NCBI GenBank assembly: GCA_947500755.1
Contig: CANMTO010000014.1
Span: forward strand, 1 to 49,818
Reading direction: 5' to 3'
Source of the DNA: Flavobacteriales bacterium
GTDB taxonomy: Bacteria; Bacteroidota; Bacteroidia; Flavobacteriales_D; Crocinitomicaceae
Length of the DNA stretch: 49,818 nt
In this document: piece by piece, positions 8,416 to 17,255 of the stretch
How the letters are laid out: each line of letters opens with the position of its first letter
Numbering within the stretch: position 1 is the stretch's first letter
The notes under the pieces: model-generated
Database searches by the model: none
Told to the model about the DNA's origin: nothing
Seen by the model: the letters and a program-made list of their open reading frames with translations, nothing else
Translations under genes and position numbers: made by a program

Positions 8416-9352
8416 GCGATATATCTATTGGGCTACTTAATTGGATGATCTCCCTCAGTTGTTCGATTAGGATCAGGTGTTCTTGTTCCGAAAGGGAATT
8501 GGAGGCGAATTTTACGGAATCAGATTCTGTGAGCACGCGCGCAATTATTATTTGCAGATATTCGTCGAGCGATAAGGCACGCAGAAGCAGCAGGGTTTCA
8601 AACGACGTGCGCTCGAGGAGGTTAATGTGATATCTGGTCGATAAGTACCAACGCAAGATAAAACTAAGCTCGGTGGAATGTGTTTTTTGATCAGATTCCC
8701 ATTGTTTTTTTCCTGCTAATTTATCGATAGACTGCAGCGTTTGTTGCTTGAGCGTTAATGAAATGGGTTCTACGTGAGTGGTGCGTTTGAATTTTTTATA
8801 GAGAAGAACCCCACCTACAAAAAGCAGTATGAGTAGGGGAATCCAACCATATGTTTTGATGAATTCAGAAAACACAAATTCTTTATTCAAAGGAGTTACG
8901 GATTCTTCGATGTCGTAAATACGAATGCCTTTTTTGGCGGAAACAAAGGAGGATTGAATAAGGATTGAACTAAAATAACCCATGCGTTCATGGAGTCTGT
9001 AGGGTAGTGGTTGAAGCACTAACATTCCCGTATCCCAAGGAATTAATCTGAAATTCGCATTCCAATGCGTTACAGCTCCCACCCGCAGTATGGTATCCGA
9101 ATAGCTAAATATTTCAAGTTCAGTGAATTCGCTTCCTTTGAGGTTCGATTGAGAGGCGATGCGTTTGCATGGGAAAATACGGACAGGAGGAGTAAAGGTT
9201 AGTACCTCGCCCTCTGGAATTACAAGATCGTATTGCACCTCCAGCAGCGATCCAACGGTGATTTCTTTACTAGAAATGTAGGTAACAGGTTCTTGGGCAT
9301 ATGCTGTAAGTATCCAGTGCGTAAATAAAAGGTATAACAGCTTTCCGTTCAT
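8408..9352 (-). CDS. Membrane-anchored Bat-operon protein of unknown function
   Basis: A 314-residue protein with a signal peptide (LLYLLFTHWILTAYA), a beta-rich periplasmic part to about residue 170, one transmembrane helix (WIPLLILLFVGGVLLYKKFK) and a helical cytosolic tail. The layout resembles a short BatD, and proteins of this kind occur between DUF58 and batA in Bacteroidota Bat operons. It overlaps DUF58 (ATGA, 4 nt) and batA (8 nt), so it is an integral member of the operon. No catalytic motif is visible. Part in binding the VWA proteins or MoxR is an inference from position only. Confidence 0.7.
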   Translation of the reverse strand: MNGKLLYLLFTHWILTAYAQEPVTYISSKEITVGSLLEVQYDLVIPEGEVLTFTPPVRIFPCKRIASQSNLKGSEFTELEIFSYSDTILRVGAVTHWNANFRLIPWDTGMLVLQPLPYRLHERMGYFSSILIQSSFVSAKKGIRIYDIEESVTPLNKEFVFSEFIKTYGWIPLLILLFVGGVLLYKKFKRTTHVEPISLTLKQQTLQSIDKLAGKKQWESDQKTHSTELSFILRWYLSTRYHINLLERTSFETLLLLRALSLDEYLQIIIARVLTESDSVKFASNSLSEQEHLILIEQLREIIQLSSPIDISHV

Positions 9353-10218
9353 TTCCGCTTGTTAAAAAAATGAGCTAAGGGAGCGGCAATAGACCCTTCC
9401 GTACTTAAGGTGATTAAAGAAATCCCCCGTGTTTCAAGTGCCTGTTTCACAAAGTCTTGATGTGTGTGATAGGTTGATTTAAACACGGACTTCACATACG
9501 CTGAAAATCCATTGATCCATTCTGTTCTTTTTGTTTCTGGATTTATCACCTGATAAAAGGCGGGAATACGCAATTCTCTTTCACTCGGATCGTTGATTTT
9601 AACACCAATCAAATCGTGATATTTTTTGGTTAATGATAATTCATCTAAGTTAACCGAATCATCAATAAAGTCAGAAACTAGGAAGCAAACACATCGTTTC
9701 TTTTGGGTATGTCTCAAGGTTTTTAGAGGAGCGCTCAAGGATGTGCCCGTATCTTTGGGTTTAAATGCGATTAATCGGTCAATCATTAATAGGATATGAT
9801 CTCTACCTTTCTTTGGAGGAATGTAACATTCAACGTCGTTTGCGAAGAAGATAGCTCCGGTTTTATCGTTGTTCGCAAGTGCTGAAAATCCAATGGTGGC
9901 TAAAAATTCAACGGCTTTTTCAATCTTTGAATGAGTTCCTGAGCCATAATAAAAAGATGCCGATACATCAATCATTACCATGACCGTTAATGCGCGCTCT
10001 TCTTCGAATACTTTTACATAAGGCGTGTTATATCGAGCGGTAACATTCCAGTCTATTGCACGAATCTCATCTCCGTAATGATAATCACGAACCTCTGAAA
10101 ACGACATTCCACGACCTTTGAAGGCTGTTTTATATTGCCCAGAGTATAAGTCTTTACTCAGGCCTTTGGATGCGATTTCAATGGTTCGTATCCGTTTCAG
10201 GATTTCCTCTCTATTCAT
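9349..10218 (-). CDS. DUF58 domain protein of the MoxR/Bat operon
   Basis: A 289-residue soluble protein of the DUF58 family, which usually sits directly after moxR. The signature RDYHYGDEIRAIDWNVTAR is present, followed by a degenerate VWA-like metal motif, MIDVSASFYYGSG. Such proteins are probable partners or substrates of MoxR ATPases. It starts 3 nt after the moxR stop and overlaps the next gene by 4 nt. No membrane segment is visible, so it should act in the cytosol. Confidence 0.92.
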   Translation of the reverse strand: MNREEILKRIRTIEIASKGLSKDLYSGQYKTAFKGRGMSFSEVRDYHYGDEIRAIDWNVTARYNTPYVKVFEEERALTVMVMIDVSASFYYGSGTHSKIEKAVEFLATIGFSALANNDKTGAIFFANDVECYIPPKKGRDHILLMIDRLIAFKPKDTGTSLSAPLKTLRHTQKKRCVCFLVSDFIDDSVNLDELSLTKKYHDLIGVKINDPSERELRIPAFYQVINPETKRTEWINGFSAYVKSVFKSTYHTHQDFVKQALETRGISLITLSTEGSIAAPLAHFFNKRK

Positions 10219-10221
10219 GCA

Positions 10222-11244
10222 TTATGGAACTTCAACGCGAGATATAATTTGTTGAATTAAATCTTCCGGTTTTAGATTAGCAACTTCTGCCTCATAGCTC
10301 ATACCCATCCGATGTTTTAATACGTCTGGGGCCATGGCTTGAACATCGTCCGGAATCACAAAGGCTCTACCGTTTAGAAAAGCATGGGCTTTTGCCGTTA
10401 CGGCAAGATTGATACTGCCTCGTGGTGATGCGCCAAATGAAATATAATGCGCAAGATCACCAATTCCGTAGTCTGCGGGATAGCGAGTGGCAAATACCAA
10501 GGATACGATATATGATTCTATTTTTTCATCCATGTATATTTCTTCGACCAAGCGGCGCATTCGTTCAATTTCAGCCAAGGAAATTACCGGATTTACTTTT
10601 TGTTGCAACGCCGGTTGAATGTGATTTCGGATAATTTGTAATTCTTCAGATTTAGAAGGATATCCGATGCTTACTTTTAGCATAAAACGATCTACTTGCG
10701 CTTCGGGTAGCGGGTAAGTACCTTCTTGTTCAATGGGGTTTTGAGTAGCCATTACTAGAAAGGGACTGGGAAGCGGAAACGTTTCGTCTCCTATGGTTAC
10801 CTGTCGTTCTTGCATTGCCTCAAGTAAGGCGCTTTGTACTTTTGCCGGAGCGCGATTAATTTCATCTGCTAAGACAAAGGAGGCAAAAACAGGGCCTTTC
10901 TTCACCACGAACTTTTCGGCTTTTTGCTGATAGATTTGAGTACCTGTAAGGTCTGCTGGAAGTAAATCTGGGGTAAATTGAATTCGGCTAAACGATCCAT
11001 CAACGGCATCTGATAATGTTTTTATAGCCAATGTTTTCGCTAAGCCTGGAACTCCTTCCAGTAAAATATGCCCATTCGAGAGTAAGGCAATCAGCAGTCG
11101 GTCAATCAGCCGTTGTTGTCCAACGATTTTTTTAGAAATTTCGCTTTTGAGTACCGACAAAACTTGGTGTTCTAATGCAATTTTTTCAGCAATTTGACGT
11201 AATTGTTCAGTTCGATGCAATTCTTGGGTAAGTATATGTTCCAT
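10222..11244 (-). CDS. MoxR family AAA+ ATPase
   Basis: First gene of the Bat operon. The 340-residue protein has an N-terminal helical lead, Walker A GVPGLAKT (residues 64-71), Walker B-like FVLADEINRAPAK and the sensor region ATQNPIEQEGTYPLPEAQ with an arginine (VDRFMLK), all typical of MoxR. MoxR ATPases act as chaperone-like remodelers of VWA-containing complexes, here presumably BatA/BatB and DUF58. The ATG at 11244 opens an 87-nt divergent gap shared with the zinc-ribbon gene; no exact TAnnTTTG box is seen on this strand. The ATPase type is secure; the cellular target is not known. Confidence 0.95.
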   Translation of the reverse strand: MEHILTQELHRTEQLRQIAEKIALEHQVLSVLKSEISKKIVGQQRLIDRLLIALLSNGHILLEGVPGLAKTLAIKTLSDAVDGSFSRIQFTPDLLPADLTGTQIYQQKAEKFVVKKGPVFASFVLADEINRAPAKVQSALLEAMQERQVTIGDETFPLPSPFLVMATQNPIEQEGTYPLPEAQVDRFMLKVSIGYPSKSEELQIIRNHIQPALQQKVNPVISLAEIERMRRLVEEIYMDEKIESYIVSLVFATRYPADYGIGDLAHYISFGASPRGSINLAVTAKAHAFLNGRAFVIPDDVQAMAPDVLKHRMGMSYEAEVANLKPEDLIQQIISRVEVP

Positions 11245-11302
11245 TTAAGGGTATTTTCAAAGGCTAAAATTGGCACAATTTCGAGGCTTTCCCTAGGTAT
11301 TA

Positions 11303-11322
11303 CTTGTTAATTCTTGTTAATC
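11303..11322. repeat. Two tandem 10-nt units before the zinc-ribbon gene
   Basis: CTTGTTAATT followed by CTTGTTAATC, ten nucleotides before ATG 11332, in the divergent gap between moxR and the zinc-ribbon gene. One helical turn spacing would suit a regulator binding twice on one face of DNA, but no motif identity is known and two copies could be chance. Confidence 0.35.
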
Positions 11323-11331
11323 ACCAATACT

Positions 11332-11694
11332 ATGAATCAACGTCATTGCCATGAATGTAATGAAGTGTTAAAGGGCAGGAAAGATCAAAAATTCTGTTCT
11401 GATTATTGTCGAAATACGTTTAATAATCGATTGAACGAAGATAGCAATGCTACGGTGCGTAAGGTAAATCGGATTTTACGTAAAAATCGACGGATTTTAG
11501 AAGAGTTGCTGACTAAAAAACAGTGTGTTAAACCAATCACTGAATTGATTGAGTTGGGATATAATTTTAACTACCACACTAATTTATTCCAAACTAAAAA
11601 AGGAGCCACCTATTTTTTTTGTTATGAATTAGGGTATCTAAAACAACAAAACAACCGCTGCGTAATTGTTGAAAAATCACAGTATATTTCTTAG
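11332..11694 (+). CDS. Small zinc-ribbon protein, function unknown
   Basis: A 120-residue protein with an N-terminal treble-clef/zinc-ribbon pattern: C6, C9, C22 and C26 in CHECNEVLKGRKDQKFCSDYC. A basic helical stretch follows (VRKVNRILRKNRRILEEL), suggesting nucleic acid or ribosome contact. The C-terminal half includes aromatic-rich strands. I do not recognise a characterised family; it resembles DUF2116-like zinc-ribbon proteins. ATG 11332 is used because an upstream in-frame TTG lies inside the tandem repeat. The gene converges on gatC with interlocked stops (TTAG). Confidence 0.75.
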   Translation: MNQRHCHECNEVLKGRKDQKFCSDYCRNTFNNRLNEDSNATVRKVNRILRKNRRILEELLTKKQCVKPITELIELGYNFNYHTNLFQTKKGATYFFCYELGYLKQQNNRCVIVEKSQYIS

Positions 11695-11990
11695 TTAGAA
11701 TGTTTTCCTTTTACCTTAGGAATTCTGAAGTAATCGCTGTCGTGTTTTGGACCATTTTTCAGCGCATCTGTTTTTGAAATTTCTAAGCGTGCTTCATCCT
11801 TACGAATCCGATTGACTTCATCGGTCATAAAAACAAGAGGTTCCACATGATCCGTATTCAGGGTATTCAATTGATCCATAAATCCGATAATTTTCTCTAA
11901 ATCTTTTTTCAGAGCCGCTCTATTCTCACCCTCAAAGGAGAGTTTTGCTAAATTACTCAGGTGATTAATGAGTGTATCGTCTATTTTCAT
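11691..11990 (-). CDS. gatC: Asp-tRNA(Asn)/Glu-tRNA(Gln) amidotransferase subunit C
   Basis: GatC is the small stabilising subunit of the GatCAB amidotransferase, which makes Gln-tRNA(Gln) and/or Asn-tRNA(Asn). The 99-residue length and the sequence fit: an N-terminal helix (LINHLSNLAKLSFEGE), the segment LEKIIGFMDQLNTLNTDHVEPL and the C-terminal DYFRIPKVKG tail are characteristic. gatA and gatB are not in the window. It starts 9 nt after plsC, so the two share a transcript, and its stop interlocks with that of the zinc-ribbon gene. Confidence 0.95.
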   Translation of the reverse strand: MKIDDTLINHLSNLAKLSFEGENRAALKKDLEKIIGFMDQLNTLNTDHVEPLVFMTDEVNRIRKDEARLEISKTDALKNGPKHDSDYFRIPKVKGKHSN

Positions 11991-11999
11991 GGGTTAAAG

Positions 12000-12758
12000 T
12001 TAATAAAGTTCTGGATGAGCTTCTTCCAAAGGTTTTGAAATAATGCGAAAACAATGGTCTTTTAATTCTTCAGCACTCATTGATTCAACTAACTCTTTGC
12101 TTACCATAGCATGTAAATGTACCGTAGCAAGGCCTGGGCGCGCCGGACCAAGCCATTCCATAGGATCTGAGAAGAGTTTATAGTTATTCATGAAGGTAAT
12201 TGGGAATATCGGTGCGTTCAATTGCTTGGCTAATTTGAAGGCTCCTGCTTTGAATGCGACCATTTTAGGGAGGTCTGTTTCTGGAAACGTACCCTCTGGA
12301 AATATTGCCAATGAATACCCTTGTTCATAGGCTTTAATGGCATTGGTATATGCCCGGCCAGCTTTGGATTTATCATGTCTAAAAACAGGGACATTCATGC
12401 TTTTAAAGTAAGTGCTTACTAAGGGATAACTCAGAATTTCACTTTTTCCTAAAAACATGAATTGATGCTGTGGGACAATCGAATACATGAAGAAGATATC
12501 CAAATACGAGGTGTGATTGGCTACAATGATATAGGGTCCTTTTGGAAGCGCTCCGTGCACAATTTTCTTAATGGGATAAAAACAGCATATCCGCATCAAA
12601 TAACTCCAAAAGATGAACAGGTAAAAACTATAATTCTTTGTTTTAGGCGATTGGATGATCCCCCAAAAAATAGGAAAAAAACATAGCGCAAAGAAAAAGA
12701 AAACAATGGCGATATAAATCTTCCAAAGCAGCGATAGCATTCCAAAAAAAATCCGCAT
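12000..12758 (-). CDS. plsC: 1-acyl-sn-glycerol-3-phosphate acyltransferase
   Basis: PlsC acylates lysophosphatidic acid to phosphatidic acid at the inner membrane. The acyltransferase motif HTSYLD (H82-x4-D87) and the glycerol-phosphate binding motif FPEGTFPETD are present, with two N-terminal hydrophobic segments (IYIAIVFFFFALCFFPIFW and YLFIFWSYLMRI). The 252-residue length is normal. ATG 12758 is preferred over a TTG two codons upstream, which falls within a TAnnTTTG box. That box ends only 3 nt before the ATG, so either the transcript is leaderless or the box is not the one used. gatC follows 9 nt later. Confidence 0.93.
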   Translation of the reverse strand: MRIFFGMLSLLWKIYIAIVFFFFALCFFPIFWGIIQSPKTKNYSFYLFIFWSYLMRICCFYPIKKIVHGALPKGPYIIVANHTSYLDIFFMYSIVPQHQFMFLGKSEILSYPLVSTYFKSMNVPVFRHDKSKAGRAYTNAIKAYEQGYSLAIFPEGTFPETDLPKMVAFKAGAFKLAKQLNAPIFPITFMNNYKLFSDPMEWLGPARPGLATVHLHAMVSKELVESMSAEELKDHCFRIISKPLEEAHPELY

Positions 12759-12761
12759 GGC

Positions 12762-12769
12762 CAAAAGTA
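12762..12769 (-). promoter_or_regulatory. Possible -7 box upstream of plsC
   Basis: On the minus strand TACTTTTG fits TAnnTTTG and ends 3 nt before the plsC ATG, closer than is usual for a transcription start. No -33 TTTG is visible at 19-21 nt, so this may be a chance match. Confidence 0.3.
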
Positions 12770-12809
12770 AGGAATTAACTTGATTTCGTGAATTTATCTA
12801 CTGATTTGT

Positions 12810-12817
12810 TATTTTTG
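12810..12817 (+). promoter_or_regulatory. Promoter -7 box for trpS
   Basis: TATTTTTG fits TAnnTTTG and lies 12 nt before the trpS ATG in the 71-nt divergent plsC/trpS gap. Expected initiation falls about 6 nt before the start codon, giving a very short leader. Confidence 0.55.
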
Positions 12818-12829
12818 TAGAAAGAACGA

Positions 12830-13807
12830 ATGGCAAGAGTTTTAACAGGAATACAAAGTACCGGCACGCCTCATCTTGGGAACATCCTAGGGGCAATTAT
12901 TCCCGCCATCAAAATGTCTGAGGTACCCGATAATGATTCCTTTTTTTTTATCGCGGATCTACATTCCTTAACTCAAATTAAGGACCCTGCGCTCCTCAAA
13001 AGCAATACCCTATCCACTGCCGCAACATGGCTTGCATGTGGATTAAATCCAAATAAAGTTGTGTTTTACCGCCAAAGTGATGTTCCGCAAGTTTCGGAGC
13101 TAATGTGGTATTTATTAACGTTTTTTCCGTATCAGAGATTAACCTTAGCGCACAGTTTTAAAGACAAGGCAGACCGCTTAGAAGATGTGAATGGGGGCTT
13201 ATTTACTTACCCCATGTTAATGGCAGCGGACATTTTATTATATGATGCGAATCAAGTGCCCGTAGGAAAAGATCAATTGCAGCATCTTGAATTTACCCGA
13301 GACGTTGCCGCTCGATTTAACGCTAAGATGGGGGAGGTGTTCGTGTTGCCGGATGAGCATATCAATGAACAAACCATGCTGATTCCGGGAATCGATGGGC
13401 AAAAGATGAGTAAATCTCGAAACAACATCATCGATATCTTTGAAGACGAGAAGGTATTGCGAAAGCGTATTATGAGTATCGCATCAGACAGTACACCGCT
13501 TGAGGCTCCTAAAAATCCGGATACGTGCACCGTATTCAGTATATATCAATTGCTTGCAGAACAAGCTGAAATTGAAGTAATGCGTTCGAATTACCTGGCA
13601 GGTGGGTATGGGTATGGTCATGCAAAACAGGCTTTATACGAACTCATTTGTTCACGATTTGCGTCGGAACGAACCCTATATACCTATTTTATCAATCATC
13701 CCTCTGAGGTGGAGGGAATCTTGTTGGATGGTGCGCAACGCGCCAGTACGGTGGCTAATTCGGTACTAAACCGAGTTCGCCAGGCCCTCGGATTACTAGT
13801 TTCCTAA
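12830..13807 (+). CDS. trpS: Tryptophanyl-tRNA synthetase
   Basis: A class I aminoacyl-tRNA synthetase of 325 residues that charges tRNA-Trp. The HIGH-type motif is TPHLGN (13-18) and the KMSKS loop is exactly K192-S196 in GQKMSKSRNN. The conserved DQLQHLEFTRDVAARFN and the dimer-interface segment YPMLMAADILLYDANQVPVG are present. The start at ATG 12830 is supported by the upstream promoter box and by family alignment (ARVLTGIQSTGTPHLGN). A small hairpin after the stop may end the transcript before the sigma factor gene. Confidence 0.98.
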   Translation: MARVLTGIQSTGTPHLGNILGAIIPAIKMSEVPDNDSFFFIADLHSLTQIKDPALLKSNTLSTAATWLACGLNPNKVVFYRQSDVPQVSELMWYLLTFFPYQRLTLAHSFKDKADRLEDVNGGLFTYPMLMAADILLYDANQVPVGKDQLQHLEFTRDVAARFNAKMGEVFVLPDEHINEQTMLIPGIDGQKMSKSRNNIIDIFEDEKVLRKRIMSIASDSTPLEAPKNPDTCTVFSIYQLLAEQAEIEVMRSNYLAGGYGYGHAKQALYELICSRFASERTLYTYFINHPSEVEGILLDGAQRASTVANSVLNRVRQALGLLVS

Positions 13808-13838
13808 TTATTTACAAAGTTTTTTGAACTTTATTCAT

Positions 13839-13857
13839 AAAAAGGACTAACCTTTTT
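13839..13857 (+). terminator. Weak hairpin between trpS and the sigma factor gene
   Basis: AAAAAGG-ACTAA-CCTTTTT forms a 7-bp stem with a 5-nt loop 31 nt after the trpS stop, with T residues making up the 3' arm. The stem has only two G-C pairs, so it is a weak intrinsic terminator at best. Confidence 0.35.
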
Positions 13858-13902
13858 GATGTTTGTGCGTTAGAGTCTTCACGACTTTAAATACAATAGT
13901 TT

Positions 13903-14772
13903 ATGAGGCAGCTTAAAATTGCGAAACAGGTAACCAACCGAGAAACGGCATCACTTGATAAATACCTTCAAGAGATTGGAAGAGTAGATTTGATTACCGC
14001 GGATGAAGAAGTGGAATTGGCACGAAGAATTCGGGCAGGGGATCGAGCAGCACTCGAACGCTTGACCAAGGCGAATCTTCGATTTGTGGTTTCCGTTTCG
14101 AAACAATATCAAAACCAAGGGTTAGCACTCCCAGATTTAATTAACGAGGGAAATCTCGGATTAATTAAAGCTGCAGAGCGTTTCGATGAAACTCGAGGGT
14201 TTAAATTTATTTCCTATGCCGTATGGTGGATTCGACAGTCGATTCTTCAAGCGCTAGCGGAGCAGGCACGAATCGTGCGCTTACCGTTGAATAAAATTGG
14301 TAACATTAATAAAATCAATCGCGCTTTTTCTGAGTTAGAGCAAAAGTTTGAACGACCGCCCTCCGCAGAGGAATTGGCAGAGTTTTTAGATTGCAGTACG
14401 GATGAGGTTAAGCAATCTTTGGCGCAGAATGGTAGACATATTTCCATGGATGCACCCTTGGTGGAAGGAGATGAATCTTCATCCAACATGTACGATGTAT
14501 TAAGCGGTGAAGGCATGCCAAGCCCAGAGAATAATTTAACGATCGAATCCCTAAGAAGTGATATCAAACGGTCTTTACTTGGTTTAACTCCAAGAGAAAG
14601 CGAAGTAATTTCTATGTTTTATGGCTTAGAAGGTCGTCCGCCGATGTCCTTGGAGGAAATTGGAGATCGATTTGATTTAACCAGAGAACGCGTGCGACAA
14701 ATAAAGGAAAAGGCAATTCGCCGCCTAAAGCATACATCAAAGAACAAGATTCTTAAAAGTTATTTAGGTTAA
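13903..14772 (+). CDS. rpoD: Primary RNA polymerase sigma factor (RpoD/SigA type)
   Basis: A 289-residue sigma-70 lacking the long region 1.1, the compact form usual for the Bacteroidota housekeeping sigma. Region 1.2 ([20 protein letters not shown]), region 2 ([20 protein letters not shown] and [14 protein letters not shown]), region 3 ([17 protein letters not shown]) and region 4 with its helix-turn-helix ([20 protein letters not shown]) are all visible. This factor reads the TTTG/TAnnTTTG promoters annotated here. Its own promoter is not obvious in the 95-nt upstream gap. The stop interlocks with the priA stop as TTAA. Confidence 0.96.
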   Translation: MRQLKIAKQVTNRETASLDKYLQEIGRVDLITADEEVELARRIRAGDRAALERLTKANLRFVVSVSKQYQNQGLALPDLINEGNLGLIKAAERFDETRGFKFISYAVWWIRQSILQALAEQARIVRLPLNKIGNINKINRAFSELEQKFERPPSAEELAEFLDCSTDEVKQSLAQNGRHISMDAPLVEGDESSSNMYDVLSGEGMPSPENNLTIESLRSDIKRSLLGLTPRESEVISMFYGLEGRPPMSLEEIGDRFDLTRERVRQIKEKAIRRLKHTSKNKILKSYLG

Positions 14773-17246
14773 TATGCGTCGACGTCTATACTTACTTTGA
14801 TGGTTTTATAGGGAACCGTTTCGTAGAATTGATTAAGGAGTGCCAAGAGGTGCTCCTTAATTTTTTTATCCGAAAGTGTCTTTTCATACTTGAGTTTAAT
14901 TTCTTTTTGAAATTGGTTTTGTATGCGTTTCACGATTGGGAATTCTGGACCAAGTACCCGTTCCTTAAGCGCATTTTTTAAATGCATAGCCAAATCAAGT
15001 GAAGCTCTGCTTAACAAGTGTTCGTCGGCATGTTTTAAGGTGATTACCAATAGTTTGGTAAATGGGGGATAGTTGAAATTCTTGCGTTCAATCAATTCAT
15101 TCTTAATAAATGCAATCGTGTCGTGAGAAGTGACTAGCTGCAATACCCAATGGTCCGGTTGTTTGGTTTGAATTACGACCTTACCCCGCTTGTTTTTTCT
15201 TCCAGCCCTTCCCGCTACCTGGGTCATTAATTGAAATCCGCGCTCGTATGCTCTAAAGTCTGGGCGGTTTAATAAGTGATCTGCATCAAGGATACCGACT
15301 AAAGTGACATGGTCAAAATCCAAGCCTTTGGAAAGCATTTGAGTTCCAATCAATACGTCGATTTCCCGGTCTTCAAAGCGCGTAATTAATTCGGAATAGG
15401 CATGTTTTGAGCGAGTGGTATCTAAATCCATTCTGGCTATTTTTGCCTCGGGAAATACCGCTGCTAATTCATCCTCAATTTTTTCTGTCCCAAATCCTTG
15501 CATTTTAAGTTTGTGACTTCCACAGGCACCACAACTTCCCATCGGAGGACTTGTGTATCCGCAATAATGACACTTTAGCAAGTTGACGTGTTTGTGGTAG
15601 GTGAGAGAGACGTCGCATGCGTCACACTTTGGGATCCATGCACAGATTTCACAAGACCAATACGGGGTATATCCTCGGCGGTTTTGAAAAAGGATCACTT
15701 GCTCCTTGTTTCCAAGGGCCATAGTCATCTGTTCTATCAATAAACTGGAGAAATGTGAGGTCATAGATTTTCCTGCCGTTTCCTTGAGTGTATTGGCAAT
15801 CAGTATTTCTGGCATGCTGATGTCGCCAAACCGAGCATCTAAACGCACGTATCCGTATTTTTCATCCAAGGTATTTTGGTACGACTCTAATGACGGAGTT
15901 GCAGACCCTAGGAGAACTTTGGCCTTAAACATTCTCGCTAGATAAATACTTGCATCACGACCATGATAGCGGGGTGATGGATCATGTTGTTTATACGAAC
16001 TTTCGTGTTCCTCATCTACGATAACCAAACCGAGGTCTTGGAACGGAAGAAACACGGAGGATCTGGCTCCAATAATTACTCGGAATTCATCGGGGTGATT
16101 CGCATGGACCTTATTCCAGATTTCTACGCGTTCGTTTTGGTTGAATTTGGAATGATATACACCAAGTTGCTTTCCAAAGTACTTTTCCAAGCGATGAATC
16201 AGTTGAGTGGTCAGGGCTATCTCAGGAATGAGCAGCAATATTTGTTTTCCCAAATCCAAATAGGATTGAATCAAGTGGATATAGATTTCTGTTTTTCCTG
16301 AGCCCGTAACTCCGTGAAGCAGGGTAATGTCTTTTTCTTTCCAAGAGGTTTCAATACCGTGAAGTGCAGCCGACTGGTCCTGGCTCAATACCGGAAAGGT
16401 GGAGTTTCCCTCGTGCGTTGATCCAACACGGTCAATGCGCAGTTTTTCCTGGATAATGATTCCTTTCTTTTCAAGCGCTGATAAGGAGCTTGGACTTATT
16501 TCATGGCTTAATAGCAGTTTTTTTTCTAAATATTTCTGATCTATTCCATGAGATGGCAGCAGTTGAATCACCCGTAGTAATGCATGGAGTTGTCCCTGAG
16601 TATTGGTTCGAGCATTAAGTTCCTCCAAGATACTACTCAAATCCGCTTCTGAGTAGTTTGGGTTAATTTGAATAAAGGTTTTTGTTTTAGGGGTATATCG
16701 TTGATTGATTTCTTCCTGGGTCATTACACAGCGCCTTTCAATCAAACGTTTAATGATGATTTGAATGTTCTTTACTTCAAGAATCTCAGAAAGTTCTTTC
16801 AAATCAATTTGTTCGCGATGCGCTAAGGTTTCAATAATTAATTTTTCATGTTCGTCTGTTGCTTCGGTTCCATCATAATCCGGATGAAGTACCACCTTGG
16901 TTTCGCTGGCTAATTTAAAGTTCGCAGGGAGGGCTGCAGCCATAACATCTCCAATTGGTGCTAAATAATATTCAGCAATCCAATGCCAAAAATGCAATTG
17001 ATGCGCCGACAAAATCGGCTTATCATCCAATATAAATTCAAGGTATTTGGCCTGATAGGCGCTTGGGGCATTTTCATGGATAGCAGCAACAACGCCCGTA
17101 ATGCGTTTGTTTTTTCCAAAAGGAACGATCACGCGCTGTCCCATGGAAATAACATCATTAAGCTCGTATGGTACCCTATAGGTGAAGAGATTCCGAATGG
17201 GGACGGGTAGAATTAAATCTACGAATAAGGTTTTACGCTCATCCAT
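14769..17246 (-). CDS. priA: Primosomal replication-restart helicase PriA
   Basis: PriA recognises stalled forks and reloads the replisome. The 825-residue protein has the N-terminal DNA-binding region, Walker [18 protein letters not shown], the DEEH box [20 protein letters not shown], and the inserted zinc domain with eight cysteines spread over [20 protein letters not shown] and CGACGSHK. Helicase motif V-VI residues follow in [14 protein letters not shown] and QVAGRAGRK. It is the last gene of a minus-strand set and starts 9 nt after the DUF4249 stop. Its own stop overlaps the sigma factor stop. Confidence 0.97.
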   Translation of the reverse strand: MDERKTLFVDLILPVPIRNLFTYRVPYELNDVISMGQRVIVPFGKNKRITGVVAAIHENAPSAYQAKYLEFILDDKPILSAHQLHFWHWIAEYYLAPIGDVMAAALPANFKLASETKVVLHPDYDGTEATDEHEKLIIETLAHREQIDLKELSEILEVKNIQIIIKRLIERRCVMTQEEINQRYTPKTKTFIQINPNYSEADLSSILEELNARTNTQGQLHALLRVIQLLPSHGIDQKYLEKKLLLSHEISPSSLSALEKKGIIIQEKLRIDRVGSTHEGNSTFPVLSQDQSAALHGIETSWKEKDITLLHGVTGSGKTEIYIHLIQSYLDLGKQILLLIPEIALTTQLIHRLEKYFGKQLGVYHSKFNQNERVEIWNKVHANHPDEFRVIIGARSSVFLPFQDLGLVIVDEEHESSYKQHDPSPRYHGRDASIYLARMFKAKVLLGSATPSLESYQNTLDEKYGYVRLDARFGDISMPEILIANTLKETAGKSMTSHFSSLLIEQMTMALGNKEQVILFQNRRGYTPYWSCEICAWIPKCDACDVSLTYHKHVNLLKCHYCGYTSPPMGSCGACGSHKLKMQGFGTEKIEDELAAVFPEAKIARMDLDTTRSKHAYSELITRFEDREIDVLIGTQMLSKGLDFDHVTLVGILDADHLLNRPDFRAYERGFQLMTQVAGRAGRKNKRGKVVIQTKQPDHWVLQLVTSHDTIAFIKNELIERKNFNYPPFTKLLVITLKHADEHLLSRASLDLAMHLKNALKERVLGPEFPIVKRIQNQFQKEIKLKYEKTLSDKKIKEHLLALLNQFYETVPYKTIKVSIDVDAY

Positions 17247-17255
17247 TGCCTTGTA

